A stretch of DNA of 5,271 bases, taken from contig JAGACY010000221.1 in NCBI GenBank assembly GCA_017613855.1, positions 1 through 5,271 of the forward strand, given 5' to 3'. Of this stretch, positions 1 to 5,271 are shown piece by piece. The number at the start of each line of letters is the position of its first letter. The stretch's first letter is position 1. The position numbers and the translations under genes are program-made. The notes below the pieces were generated by a model that saw nothing but the letters and a program-made list of their open reading frames with translations, was not told where the DNA came from and did not search any database. Origin of the DNA: Pseudomonadota bacterium. Its GTDB lineage: Bacteria; Myxococcota; Bradymonadia; UBA4248.

Positions 1-17
1 CAAAGGGGCCGAAATGA

Positions 18-38
18 GCACCGTCCGGTGAACGGTGC
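18..38. repeat. Inverted repeat GCACCGT / ACGGTGC
   Basis: A perfect 7-bp dyad (18-24 and 32-38) with a 7-base loop; an overlapping alternative, CACCG-TC-CGGTG, uses the same left arm. No T-run follows on either strand. It is the first of three hairpins in the gene-free left edge, downstream of the helicase stop. Confidence 0.5.
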
Positions 39-56
39 GAATTGAGGGCACAGTGA

Positions 57-119
57 GCAAATCAAATGCGCAAGTTGAAGCGCCGATAGGCGCGGGAAAC
101 GAAGCGGATTTGATATTGC
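57..119. repeat. Long imperfect hairpin in the intergenic left edge
   Basis: The arms pair in steps: GCAA 57-60 with TTGC 116-119 (A115 bulged), ATCAAAT 61-67 with ATTTGAT 108-114, a G-G mismatch, then CGC 69-71 with GCG 104-106. An internal loop leads to GCGCC 80-84 with GGCGC 89-93, closing a GATA tetraloop. This gives 19 base pairs in all. It could be a dispersed palindromic repeat or a folded transcript. A single window cannot show whether it recurs. Confidence 0.5.
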
Positions 120-143
120 GAAGTGAAAGCCCTTTGGCGGGGT

Positions 144-160
144 CCGGGGCAGAGCCCCGG
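144..160. repeat. GC-rich hairpin CCGGGGC-AGA-GCCCCGG, possible weak terminator
   Basis: A perfect 7-bp GC stem with a 3-base loop lies about 65 bases past the helicase stop. Neither strand has a T-run after it, so it is not a standard intrinsic terminator, though it could protect the 3' end of the helicase mRNA. The surrounding GGCGGGGTCCGGGGC is the style of GC-rich intergenic repeat found in many bacterial genomes; I cannot name a specific family. Confidence 0.5.
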
Positions 161-225
161 TTGAGTAGTAACTTTAGATTTTACCTATCGTCTTGTAAAC
201 TCAATCGCACATTGGGCATGATTGA

Positions 226-2736
226 TCAATATTTTCCAACGACAGCAGCTGTTACCTTTCTCTGGACCTCAGCCAGCCTCTGCGTAGTATTGGCAATCTG
301 TTCCAGAATATCGGCTTCGCGCACAAATTCTGAAATATTCTCGAGGGTTTGCAGTGAGAAGTCGAGTGCTTCCAACGGTTTATCATTAAACTCAAACCAA
401 AAGATATCTTCACTCCCGGCGAGTGTGAGCCAGCCATTTTTTCCGCGTGTTCCTACATGGCAATGTGCAATGAATGGCAATGCCTTGAGCAATACCTTAA
501 TATTGGAACGTGCACTCAGGCTTGCACCAATGGGAATGGTATCGGGTACCTGGAGTTTGCCGTCCAAAAGTCCGAGTGCACGTGAAACTTCGACGATTTC
601 ACCAAGACGATAGCCTCGCAAAATCTCGTATTTTCCCGTGTTGTCGCGCAAAGACACCCGATAACTGAGCCAGCTTGTGTGATCGGTTACCGGCTGATAG
701 GGGGCAATGGCTCGCAAATCATCGATATTCATGAGAATGACCGGTTTTTGCGAAACATTCGTGCATTTGAGCGTTCTTCCGCCAATGACGAGTTCTTCGG
801 GAACCCGATTGTCATTGGCTTTTGTCCGGACGTTTTCATTGCGGGAGCGCAAATCCTCACCAAAGGTATTGGCTTTTTGTACCCTAAAGAGTTTGCGTCC
901 CGAAGATGTTACCGAAGGCACACTGTTTGCCGCTTTAGGATCAAATCCTCGCTTTTGTGCTCGTTTGAGCGATTCTTCGGTATAGCCCAATGCTGCGCGG
1001 GAACGTTCGAACCGGCGTTGTTTTTTGCGGTCTGCGCCAAATTCCTGATAGGCACCGCGCCCGGGGCGTGACGAATCCTGCGAAAAATCGAGTGAAATTC
1101 CATACTCTTTGAGCCATGTCGAACGCACCGCCGATGCCTGTTCGGCATAAGTCCTCGTAGATTGAATAAACTCAAGTGCCACAATGATTTTGGGCATCGT
1201 CGAGTACAGCGAGGATGAAGGATGCAGCACGACATTGACATCCATCGGAGTGACGTAACTTCGGCCTTTGAGTACCAGACACTGATCACCATAAGCCGAC
1301 AAAAATGATCGAATCACATCATTTTCATTGCCATCGGGTTGGCCAATCAATCCAACCGTTTCGGCAATATCGATGATTTGTGTCGTCGATTTGGCGATGA
1401 ATGCCATCGTATCGGGATCGAGGAAATTCTTGTGGCAGAATTCTTTTTTGAGTTCTGCATCATTATATTTATGGACAATGCCGACATCGGTGAGCAGATC
1501 TCCCATAGGATGTGCAAGTTTTGCATGTACCCGGCGCGCCTGGGCTTCGTGTTCGGGGGGGTACAGTAATGGGGATTTGACCGATAACCATGCTACGGCG
1601 ATGATGACATCCTCAAGCACGCCCGGATATTTCATGCCTGCCTCAATGACGACGCGGGCCAGTCTTGGCGATAGCGGGAAAACAACCATCTTTTGGCCGA
1701 TATTGGTCAGATTGTTGGTTTCATCAATGGCACCGAGGCGGCGCAATTCCGCCAGTGCATCGACAATGGCCTGGTGCGGCGGCCGCGTCGGGAACGGGAA
1801 ACTCTCGACATCCAGGATTCCGACATCAATCAGTCGCAGCAAAACTTCGCTGAGTTCCAGGCGGATGATTTCTTCATCGGTAAATTCGACGCGGTTGTCG
1901 AGCCGGTCTTCGGGGAACAGTCGAATACATTTGCCCGGTGCGGTTCGTCCTGCGCGCCCTGCACGCTGCTGCAGTGAGGCATGGCTGACGCCTTCTTCCT
2001 TGAGTGTCGTAATATGGGTATTGTTGTTAAATCGCGGTATTTTGGCAATTCCCGAGTCGATGACAAACCGCACATCGGGAATTGTAATCGAGGTTTCGGC
2101 AATATTTGTGGCCAGGACGACTTTGCGTTTTCCCGGAATTTCATCGAATACGCGTTCCTGTTCCTCGCGTGAAAGCAAGCCATAGAGCGGTAAAATCCAC
2201 AAATCATCGAAACCGCGCTCCGTTGCCTGGGCAATTTGCAGCATCTCCTGGCACTTTAAGATGGCAGCCTGCCCCGGCAAAAACGCCAGAATATGGCCTT
2301 CTTCACCGCTTTTATGAATGCGCTTGACTTCGTCGGTCAGTGCCTCGGGCATTTCATCGCGATCTCCCTCGACATCACGATATGAAATCTCAACCGGATA
2401 CGTGCGCGCTTGAATAGATATGAGCGGGACATCACTGCCGTCGCCTTTACGTGAAAAATACTTCTGAAATGTCTCGGCTCGAATCGTTGCAGAGCTAATA
2501 ATGACGCGTAAATCCGGCCGTTTGTCGATGGCCATGCGCAGCAGACCGAGTGCCAGATCGATGTTCAGCGATCGTTCGTGCGCCTCATCAATGATAATGA
2601 CCTGATACTGCTCGTACAGGTGATCACTTCGCGATTCCTGCAGCAAAATGCCATCGGTCATCACTTTGAGAATCGTGTTTTCGTTGGTTTTGTTATCAAT
2701 CGAATGGCATAACCCACTTCTTCGCCAAGTTCGCAC
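226..2736 (-). CDS. hrpA: HrpA-like DEAH-box RNA helicase, main part (frame-broken gene)
   Basis: This is the larger part of one gene whose first 88 codons lie in another frame (up to 2963). HrpA-family enzymes are ATP-dependent RNA helicases acting in the cytoplasm on structured RNA or stalled ribosomes. In the repaired 912-residue numbering I see DEAH at 126-129, SAT (motif III) at 158-160, a motif IV-like FLPGQAAI at 228-235, motif V NIAETSITIP at 287-296 and motif VI QQRAGRAGR at 332-340. A winged-helix/HA2-like region follows (about 360-540), then an OB-fold-like region (about 545-620). A basic linker (about 636-680) and an unfamiliar C-terminal region (about 720-912) end the protein. 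HrpA is favoured over HrpB because of DEAHERSLNID and RTYPVE. The protein is shorter than E. coli HrpA (about 1300 residues). Codons upstream of about 2697 in this frame (MRTWRRSGLCHSI) read as out-of-frame translation, so the ATG at 2736 is probably not a real start. The stop is TGA at 226-228. Confidence 0.9.
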   Translation of the reverse strand: MRTWRRSGLCHSIDNKTNENTILKVMTDGILLQESRSDHLYEQYQVIIIDEAHERSLNIDLALGLLRMAIDKRPDLRVIISSATIRAETFQKYFSRKGDGSDVPLISIQARTYPVEISYRDVEGDRDEMPEALTDEVKRIHKSGEEGHILAFLPGQAAILKCQEMLQIAQATERGFDDLWILPLYGLLSREEQERVFDEIPGKRKVVLATNIAETSITIPDVRFVIDSGIAKIPRFNNNTHITTLKEEGVSHASLQQRAGRAGRTAPGKCIRLFPEDRLDNRVEFTDEEIIRLELSEVLLRLIDVGILDVESFPFPTRPPHQAIVDALAELRRLGAIDETNNLTNIGQKMVVFPLSPRLARVVIEAGMKYPGVLEDVIIAVAWLSVKSPLLYPPEHEAQARRVHAKLAHPMGDLLTDVGIVHKYNDAELKKEFCHKNFLDPDTMAFIAKSTTQIIDIAETVGLIGQPDGNENDVIRSFLSAYGDQCLVLKGRSYVTPMDVNVVLHPSSSLYSTMPKIIVALEFIQSTRTYAEQASAVRSTWLKEYGISLDFSQDSSRPGRGAYQEFGADRKKQRRFERSRAALGYTEESLKRAQKRGFDPKAANSVPSVTSSGRKLFRVQKANTFGEDLRSRNENVRTKANDNRVPEELVIGGRTLKCTNVSQKPVILMNIDDLRAIAPYQPVTDHTSWLSYRVSLRDNTGKYEILRGYRLGEIVEVSRALGLLDGKLQVPDTIPIGASLSARSNIKVLLKALPFIAHCHVGTRGKNGWLTLAGSEDIFWFEFNDKPLEALDFSLQTLENISEFVREADILEQIANTTQRLAEVQRKVTAAVVGKY

Positions 2737-2963
2737 CCAATTTCCTTGGCCAGTCGCGCAGCCACACTGACGGCCGCGATGCGCCTCGGCTGCGTCAGGC
2801 CAATGCGTCCCGTAATCATCGGATTTCTAAGCAGAATGCGCGGCAGCTGCGTCGTTTTGCCGCATCCCGTCGGTCCCTGAACGACAATGACCTGATGGCT
2901 GGCCAATGCCGCGTTAATCTCATCCTGATGCTTGTAAATGGGAAGCTGTGTAAATTCCGTCAT
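2661..2963 (-). CDS. hrpA: HrpA-like helicase, N-terminal fragment with Walker A
   Basis: This is the true 5' end of the helicase gene. It carries a Q-motif-like start (LPIYKHQDEI), Walker A GPTGCGKTT with the ATP-binding lysine at residue 36, and motif Ia TQPRRIAA at 57-64. These are the first RecA-domain elements missing from the larger part. The ATG at 2963 is supported by AGAAGG nine bases upstream. The family pattern GEEVGYAIR should continue as F-D-x-K-T, but this frame continues LITKPTKTRFSK and stops at 2661. The expected DNKTNENTILKVMTDG lies in the neighbouring frame. Alone this fragment would have Walker A but no DEAH box and could not be a helicase. I read it as one gene with the downstream part, broken either in the genome or by a base-calling error. 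Confidence 0.85.
   Translation of the reverse strand: MTEFTQLPIYKHQDEINAALASHQVIVVQGPTGCGKTTQLPRILLRNPMITGRIGLTQPRRIAAVSVAARLAKEIGCELGEEVGYAIRLITKPTKTRFSK
2697..2700 (-). other. Single-base frame break inside the helicase gene
   Basis: On the minus strand the bases read CGA-TT-GATAAC. Adding one base after TT (TTT or TTC) restores I-R-F-D-N-K-T, which matches the conserved segment after motif Ia in DEAH helicases. The first fully in-frame codon after the break is GAT (2697-2695, Asp90). Loss of one T from a TTT run is the simplest explanation. The site lacks an X-XXY-YYZ slippery heptamer. Confidence 0.85.
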
Positions 2964-2972
2964 GATTCGATG

Positions 2973-2978
2973 CCTTCT
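2973..2978 (-). promoter_or_regulatory. Ribosome binding site of the helicase gene
   Basis: The minus strand reads AGAAGG, with nine bases before the ATG at 2963. This is a good Shine-Dalgarno match at a usual distance and fixes the helicase start there. No such site was looked for or needed at the internal ATG at 2736, where the encoded sequence already looks out of frame. Confidence 0.75.
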
Positions 2979-3019
2979 ATTGAGGATTCTGCCAGAAAAC
3001 GCATTCCTGATGCGCGTGC

Positions 3020-3025
3020 ATTATA
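3020..3025 (-). promoter_or_regulatory. Putative -10 box of the helicase promoter
   Basis: The minus strand reads TATAAT, a perfect sigma70-type -10, within TGCTATATAATGC; an overlapping TGC-TATATA gives an extended -10 alternative. No good -35 sits 16-18 bases upstream (the hexamer at 17 bases is GTATTT). Transcription would start about 50 bases before the helicase ATG. The call rests on the -10 alone. Confidence 0.45.
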
Positions 3026-3091
3026 TAGCATTGAATTGATCAAAATACGAATTTACCTGCATTCTGGGCCGCTATTTATTTGCTTCGCCTT

Positions 3092-3110
3092 TTTGGCCTG
3101 ATTGGCCAAA
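3092..3110. repeat. Inverted repeat TTTGGCC / GGCCAAA
   Basis: A perfect 7-bp dyad (3092-3098 and 3104-3110) with a 5-base TGATT loop lies between the two divergent promoters. No T-run follows on either strand, so it is not a convincing intrinsic terminator. Its location suits a regulator binding site, but no known operator is recognised. Confidence 0.5.
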
Positions 3111-3123
3111 TACGGCTCGCTTG

Positions 3124-3152
3124 CGCGTGGCTATTTGAAAATACGCCACGCG
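3124..3152. repeat. Strong inverted repeat upstream of the kinase -10
   Basis: CGCGTGGC (3124-3131) is perfectly complementary to GCCACGCG (3145-3152). The arms extend inward as TATT/AATA past one bulged C at 3144, leaving a TGAA loop, so the hairpin has about 12 bp. It ends 16 bases before the kinase TATAAT and covers where a -35 box would lie. A DNA-level role, such as activator or repressor binding, is therefore plausible. A run of five T starts at 3160, seven bases after the stem, which is too far for a standard terminator. Confidence 0.6.
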
Positions 3153-3165
3153 ATGCAGCTTTTTA

Positions 3166-3174
3166 TGGTATAAT
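3166..3174 (+). promoter_or_regulatory. Putative extended -10 promoter of the kinase gene
   Basis: TGG-TATAAT is a perfect -10 (3169-3174) preceded by the TGn extension. No consensus -35 lies at 17 bases, because that place is occupied by the right arm of the 3124-3152 dyad. TTGAAA at 3135-3140 is 28 bases away, too far to pair with it. Predicted transcription starts near 3181, about 45 bases before the kinase start. An extended -10 without a -35 suggests weak or activator-dependent expression. Confidence 0.6.
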
Positions 3175-3190
3175 CATTCCCGGGATAGAC

Positions 3191-3214
3191 ATGTCCTCAC
3201 TTGAAAAAGCATGA
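3191..3214 (+). other. Seven-codon leader ORF (MSSLEKA) overlapping a kinase ATG
   Basis: ATG at 3191 opens seven sense codons and ends at TGA 3212-3214. This stop overlaps an in-frame kinase ATG at 3211 in an ATGA arrangement. GGGA at 3182-3185 could serve as a short ribosome site. The arrangement would allow translational coupling to the kinase, but an ORF this short can occur by chance, and the promoter places its ribosome site almost at the mRNA 5' end. Confidence 0.25.
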
Positions 3215-3220
3215 TTAGGA
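3215..3220 (+). promoter_or_regulatory. Likely ribosome binding site of the kinase gene
   Basis: TTAGGA precedes in-frame ATGs at 3226 (5 bases) and 3229 (8 bases). The upstream in-frame ATGs at 3211 and 3220 have no comparable site; only GAAAAAG lies before 3211. This decides the chosen start at 3226, with 3229 nearly as good. Confidence 0.5.
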
Positions 3221-3225
3221 TGGCA

Positions 3226-5271
3226 ATGATGGCAGGTACTGAAACAGAATCTCTCACCAACAATTCGGCAGATGTTTCGAACCAGGAATACCGTGAGGTT
3301 TATTCACCCGAATCGAATGAACAGGCGAATGGCAACCCATCGATCAAAACCCCGCCATCCCTTCAGGATAGATATATTTTTATTAAAGAACTCGGGCATG
3401 GCGCACAGGCCAAAATCTATCTGGCGCTTCGATTGAGCGATCAGCAATCCGTTGTTATCAAACAGCTCAATATCGGATCGGTTAAAACCTGGAAAGAGTA
3501 CGATCTCTTTCAGCGCGAAGCTAAAGTACTCGAATCGATTCATATCTCCGGGGTTGCTCAGTTTTATGATGCTATCGACTGTCTTGAGGATGATCCTCCA
3601 TGTTCCTATATTGTACAGGAATATGTCGCGGGTGCTTCGCTGGCGCAGATGCTCAAGGCAGGGCACCGGTTTAAGGTAGATGATGTTTACGATATACTGA
3701 TTCAGTTATTAAGGATTTTGTCGCAGCTTCACAGCATGACACCACCTGTGATTCATCGGGATATTAAGCCGTCGAACATCATGATTACCCCTGTCAAGAC
3801 GGGATATAAAGTGACGCTCATCGACTTTGGGGCAGTTGCCAATCCTCAGGTACAGAGCGGTGGATCGACGGTAGCCGGTACTTTTGGTTACATGCCCCCA
3901 GAGCAGTTGATGGGGCACCCAGAGCCTGCCAGTGATATCTATGCACTCGCTGCAGTTGCCATTGAGTTGTTTACTGGCAAATCACCGGCAAACCTGCCAC
4001 AAAAGGATTTCAGGCTGATCTTTGAACCTGAAATGGAGCAGATGCCTCCTGCCCTGGTTAGTACATTGCGCAAAATGCTCGAACCGACAGTTAAAGACCG
4101 TCAGGCAGATGCCAAAGCATTAATTGAAGTATTTGAACAGTTTAAAGCCAATAATTTTTCTATTTCAAGTTTTCAAAAAGAAGATCTTGATCGCAGCCGC
4201 GAGCTGAACAAGAAATTGAATGATATTGAATCTATCGGTGAATCCGGGAATCTCGATATATGGCAGGAACTGCCGGACAGTACACCGAGAAACGTTCCGG
4301 ATTCTATTATGCATTATTACATTGATGCATCTGTAAAAGCCAAAGCCGAACTTGCGAATACTGAGAAGAATAAGTGGGGCTTGTTATATTATTTGCCGGG
4401 GCTCATTTTCATATCATTCGTCTTGCCTTATACGATGATTACACTTCCACTTGTATTGGTAGTGGCTTTTTGGATGGCAATGCGAACATCATTGAATGGA
4501 AAGAATGAACGTACACGCATGATCAACAGGATCTGTTCAAGATTGGAGAATGACAGAGAAAAATGCACCACAGATACAGAACAGCTCTATAAACTTATAA
4601 ACAATGGCCGCAAAACCATTGCGACAATTACATCGATTGAATATATGCCATTGCGGGATGATAAGGTGATTCAGAAAGATGATTTAATGATTTGCGGCGT
4701 CCCCTGCTTTAAAATTAAATATAAATTTAATCCTCCCGATGATTCGAAAGAGGAAGATCTTGTACACGAATATATTGCACATTCTTCACCGGAATGCCAT
4801 TATCAGGTGGGTGATCCACTTCCGATTCTGTATCAAATTGAGAATGACTATTTCGGTGAAAATGTTTTAAGTATGCCTTTCCCGTTCCCTATGGCAGATT
4901 CCAATCTGGATGAAGTCGTTTCGTTATCCCGTCCTACAGGCGCAAAAAATATTAATACAAATGCTATCGAAAACCGATACGAATATATAACGCATCTCAA
5001 GCCTATTATTAAAAGTATTGATGATCGAAATGCCGAAGAACTTATTAAAAATATTAAAGAACATGCCTGGTTGATAGGGTTTCCGGATGATGAACGCTGT
5101 CTGGAGCTTCTTCTTTCATTGGGAAATCAATTTTGTGCTTCTGGGGATTCCGAATTGATCGAAGTATTTGTCTACGCTTTGGCAGTGTTGTCGATGCTAA
5201 ACTGCAGGAGGTGTTACCCTCTTTCATTGAGGAGAAAACCCATCTGGTCCATCAGCGCGTGGAAGTTCAGG
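3226..5271 (+). CDS. Membrane-associated Ser/Thr protein kinase (Hanks type), 3' end outside window
   Basis: It would transfer ATP phosphate to Ser/Thr of unknown targets at the cytoplasmic membrane face. From M at 3226, an acidic/Asn-rich leader (about 1-50) precedes the kinase domain (about 52-308). Visible motifs are GHGAQA (57-62, third loop glycine replaced by Ala62), VVIK with K79, REA with E98, HRDIKPSN (177-184, catalytic D179), DFG (200-202), GTFGYMPPE ending at E226, SDIYAL with D237 and R292. All catalytic residues are present. Residues 384-419 are hydrophobic, long enough for two short membrane passes; positive residues on both sides suggest a hairpin with both ends in the cytosol. 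A beta-rich region (about 445-560, ending VGDPLPILYQIEND) resembles DUF3592-like domains. Helices follow (about 580-655). No extracellular sensor is seen. The frame is open to the window end, but the last 25 or so codons look shifted. Confidence 0.9.
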   Translation, partial: MMAGTETESLTNNSADVSNQEYREVYSPESNEQANGNPSIKTPPSLQDRYIFIKELGHGAQAKIYLALRLSDQQSVVIKQLNIGSVKTWKEYDLFQREAKVLESIHISGVAQFYDAIDCLEDDPPCSYIVQEYVAGASLAQMLKAGHRFKVDDVYDILIQLLRILSQLHSMTPPVIHRDIKPSNIMITPVKTGYKVTLIDFGAVANPQVQSGGSTVAGTFGYMPPEQLMGHPEPASDIYALAAVAIELFTGKSPANLPQKDFRLIFEPEMEQMPPALVSTLRKMLEPTVKDRQADAKALIEVFEQFKANNFSISSFQKEDLDRSRELNKKLNDIESIGESGNLDIWQELPDSTPRNVPDSIMHYYIDASVKAKAELANTEKNKWGLLYYLPGLIFISFVLPYTMITLPLVLVVAFWMAMRTSLNGKNERTRMINRICSRLENDREKCTTDTEQLYKLINNGRKTIATITSIEYMPLRDDKVIQKDDLMICGVPCFKIKYKFNPPDDSKEEDLVHEYIAHSSPECHYQVGDPLPILYQIENDYFGENVLSMPFPFPMADSNLDEVVSLSRPTGAKNINTNAIENRYEYITHLKPIIKSIDDRNAEELIKNIKEHAWLIGFPDDERCLELLLSLGNQFCASGDSELIEVFVYALAVLSMLNCRRCYPLSLRRKPIWSISAWKFR
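5165..5190 (+). other. Probable single-base frame break in the kinase C-terminal region
   Basis: After about 5190 the kinase frame reads LNCRRCYPLSLRRKP, rich in Arg and Cys and unlike the preceding protein. The frame starting at 5190 (GTC GAT GCT) reads VDAKLQEVLPSFIEEK and stays open to the window end, like a normal amphipathic helix. The third frame stops at TAA 5198-5200. Adding one T to the T-run at 5167-5169 or at 5188-5189 would join the two frames; the sequence does not tell which. Confidence 0.6.

Noticed and set aside
201..225. TCAATC / GATTGA dyad at the helicase 3' end as a terminator
   Set aside because: The stem is only 6 bp and AT-rich with a 13-base loop, and no T-run follows on the minus strand.
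35..613. 192-codon plus-strand ORF at the left edge
   Set aside because: It has no recognisable domain, starts at GTG inside a hairpin, runs across the GC-rich hairpin at 144-160, and overlaps the helicase 3' end in antisense.
1328..2185. 285-codon plus-strand ORF inside the helicase gene
   Set aside because: It lies opposite well-conserved helicase motifs and its product is a low-complexity Ser/Arg-rich string, typical of antisense reading.
2690..2705. Programmed -1 frameshifting to join the two helicase parts
   Set aside because: A -1 slip at CGA-TTG-ATA would give the right product (I-R-L-D-N-K-T). There is no X-XXY-YYZ heptamer and I found no clear stem just downstream. HrpA helicases are not known to be made by frameshifting.
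3071..3136. Direct repeat GCTATTT (3071-3077 and 3130-3136) as regulatory iterons
   Set aside because: Only two 7-base copies at a wide spacing in AT-rich spacer, which chance explains.
3135..3140. TTGAAA as the -35 box of the kinase promoter
   Set aside because: The spacing to TATAAT is 28 bases, well outside 16-18, and the hexamer lies in the loop of the 3124-3152 dyad.
3304..3666. 120-codon minus-strand ORF inside the kinase
   Set aside because: It is antisense to the kinase lobe containing the glycine loop, K79 and E98, and has no motif or ribosome site of its own.

Overview
The window is bacterial chromosomal DNA holding two divergently transcribed protein genes. They are separated by about 260 bases of promoter and inverted-repeat DNA, with a hairpin-rich non-coding stretch at the left edge. 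Coding density, Shine-Dalgarno sites and sigma70-like -10 boxes all point to a bacterium. The pairing of an HrpA-type DEAH helicase with a Hanks-type membrane-associated Ser/Thr kinase does not identify a phylum. Groups rich in such kinases, such as Myxococcota and relatives or Planctomycetota, would fit, but this is a guess.

Layout. Positions 1-225 hold no convincing gene but contain three inverted repeats, one of them a long imperfect hairpin. Positions 226-2963 (minus strand) encode an HrpA-like DEAH-box RNA helicase of about 912 residues when read through. A one-base frame break near 2697-2699 splits it into a 100-codon N-terminal piece and an 823-codon remainder. Every helicase motif is present across the two pieces. 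Positions 2964-3225 are the divergent intergenic region. It holds a perfect TATAAT on each strand, two strong dyads and a seven-codon leader ORF. Positions 3226-5271 (plus strand) encode a Ser/Thr protein kinase that runs off the window end. It has an N-terminal catalytic domain, a membrane hairpin, a beta-rich DUF3592-like domain and a helical C-terminal region. The reading frame also appears to break by one base near 5165-5190.

Both frame breaks can be repaired by adding one T to a short T-run. This makes shared under-calling of homopolymers at least as likely as two independent mutations. The helicase would act on RNA in the cytoplasm and the kinase in signalling at the inner face of the membrane. 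Nothing in the sequence ties them functionally except the shared intergenic region. No tRNA, rRNA, CRISPR array, insertion sequence or recognisable defence or biosynthetic system was seen. The most distinctive features are the unfamiliar C-terminal region of the helicase, the kinase architecture, the dyads between the genes and the structured DNA at the left edge.
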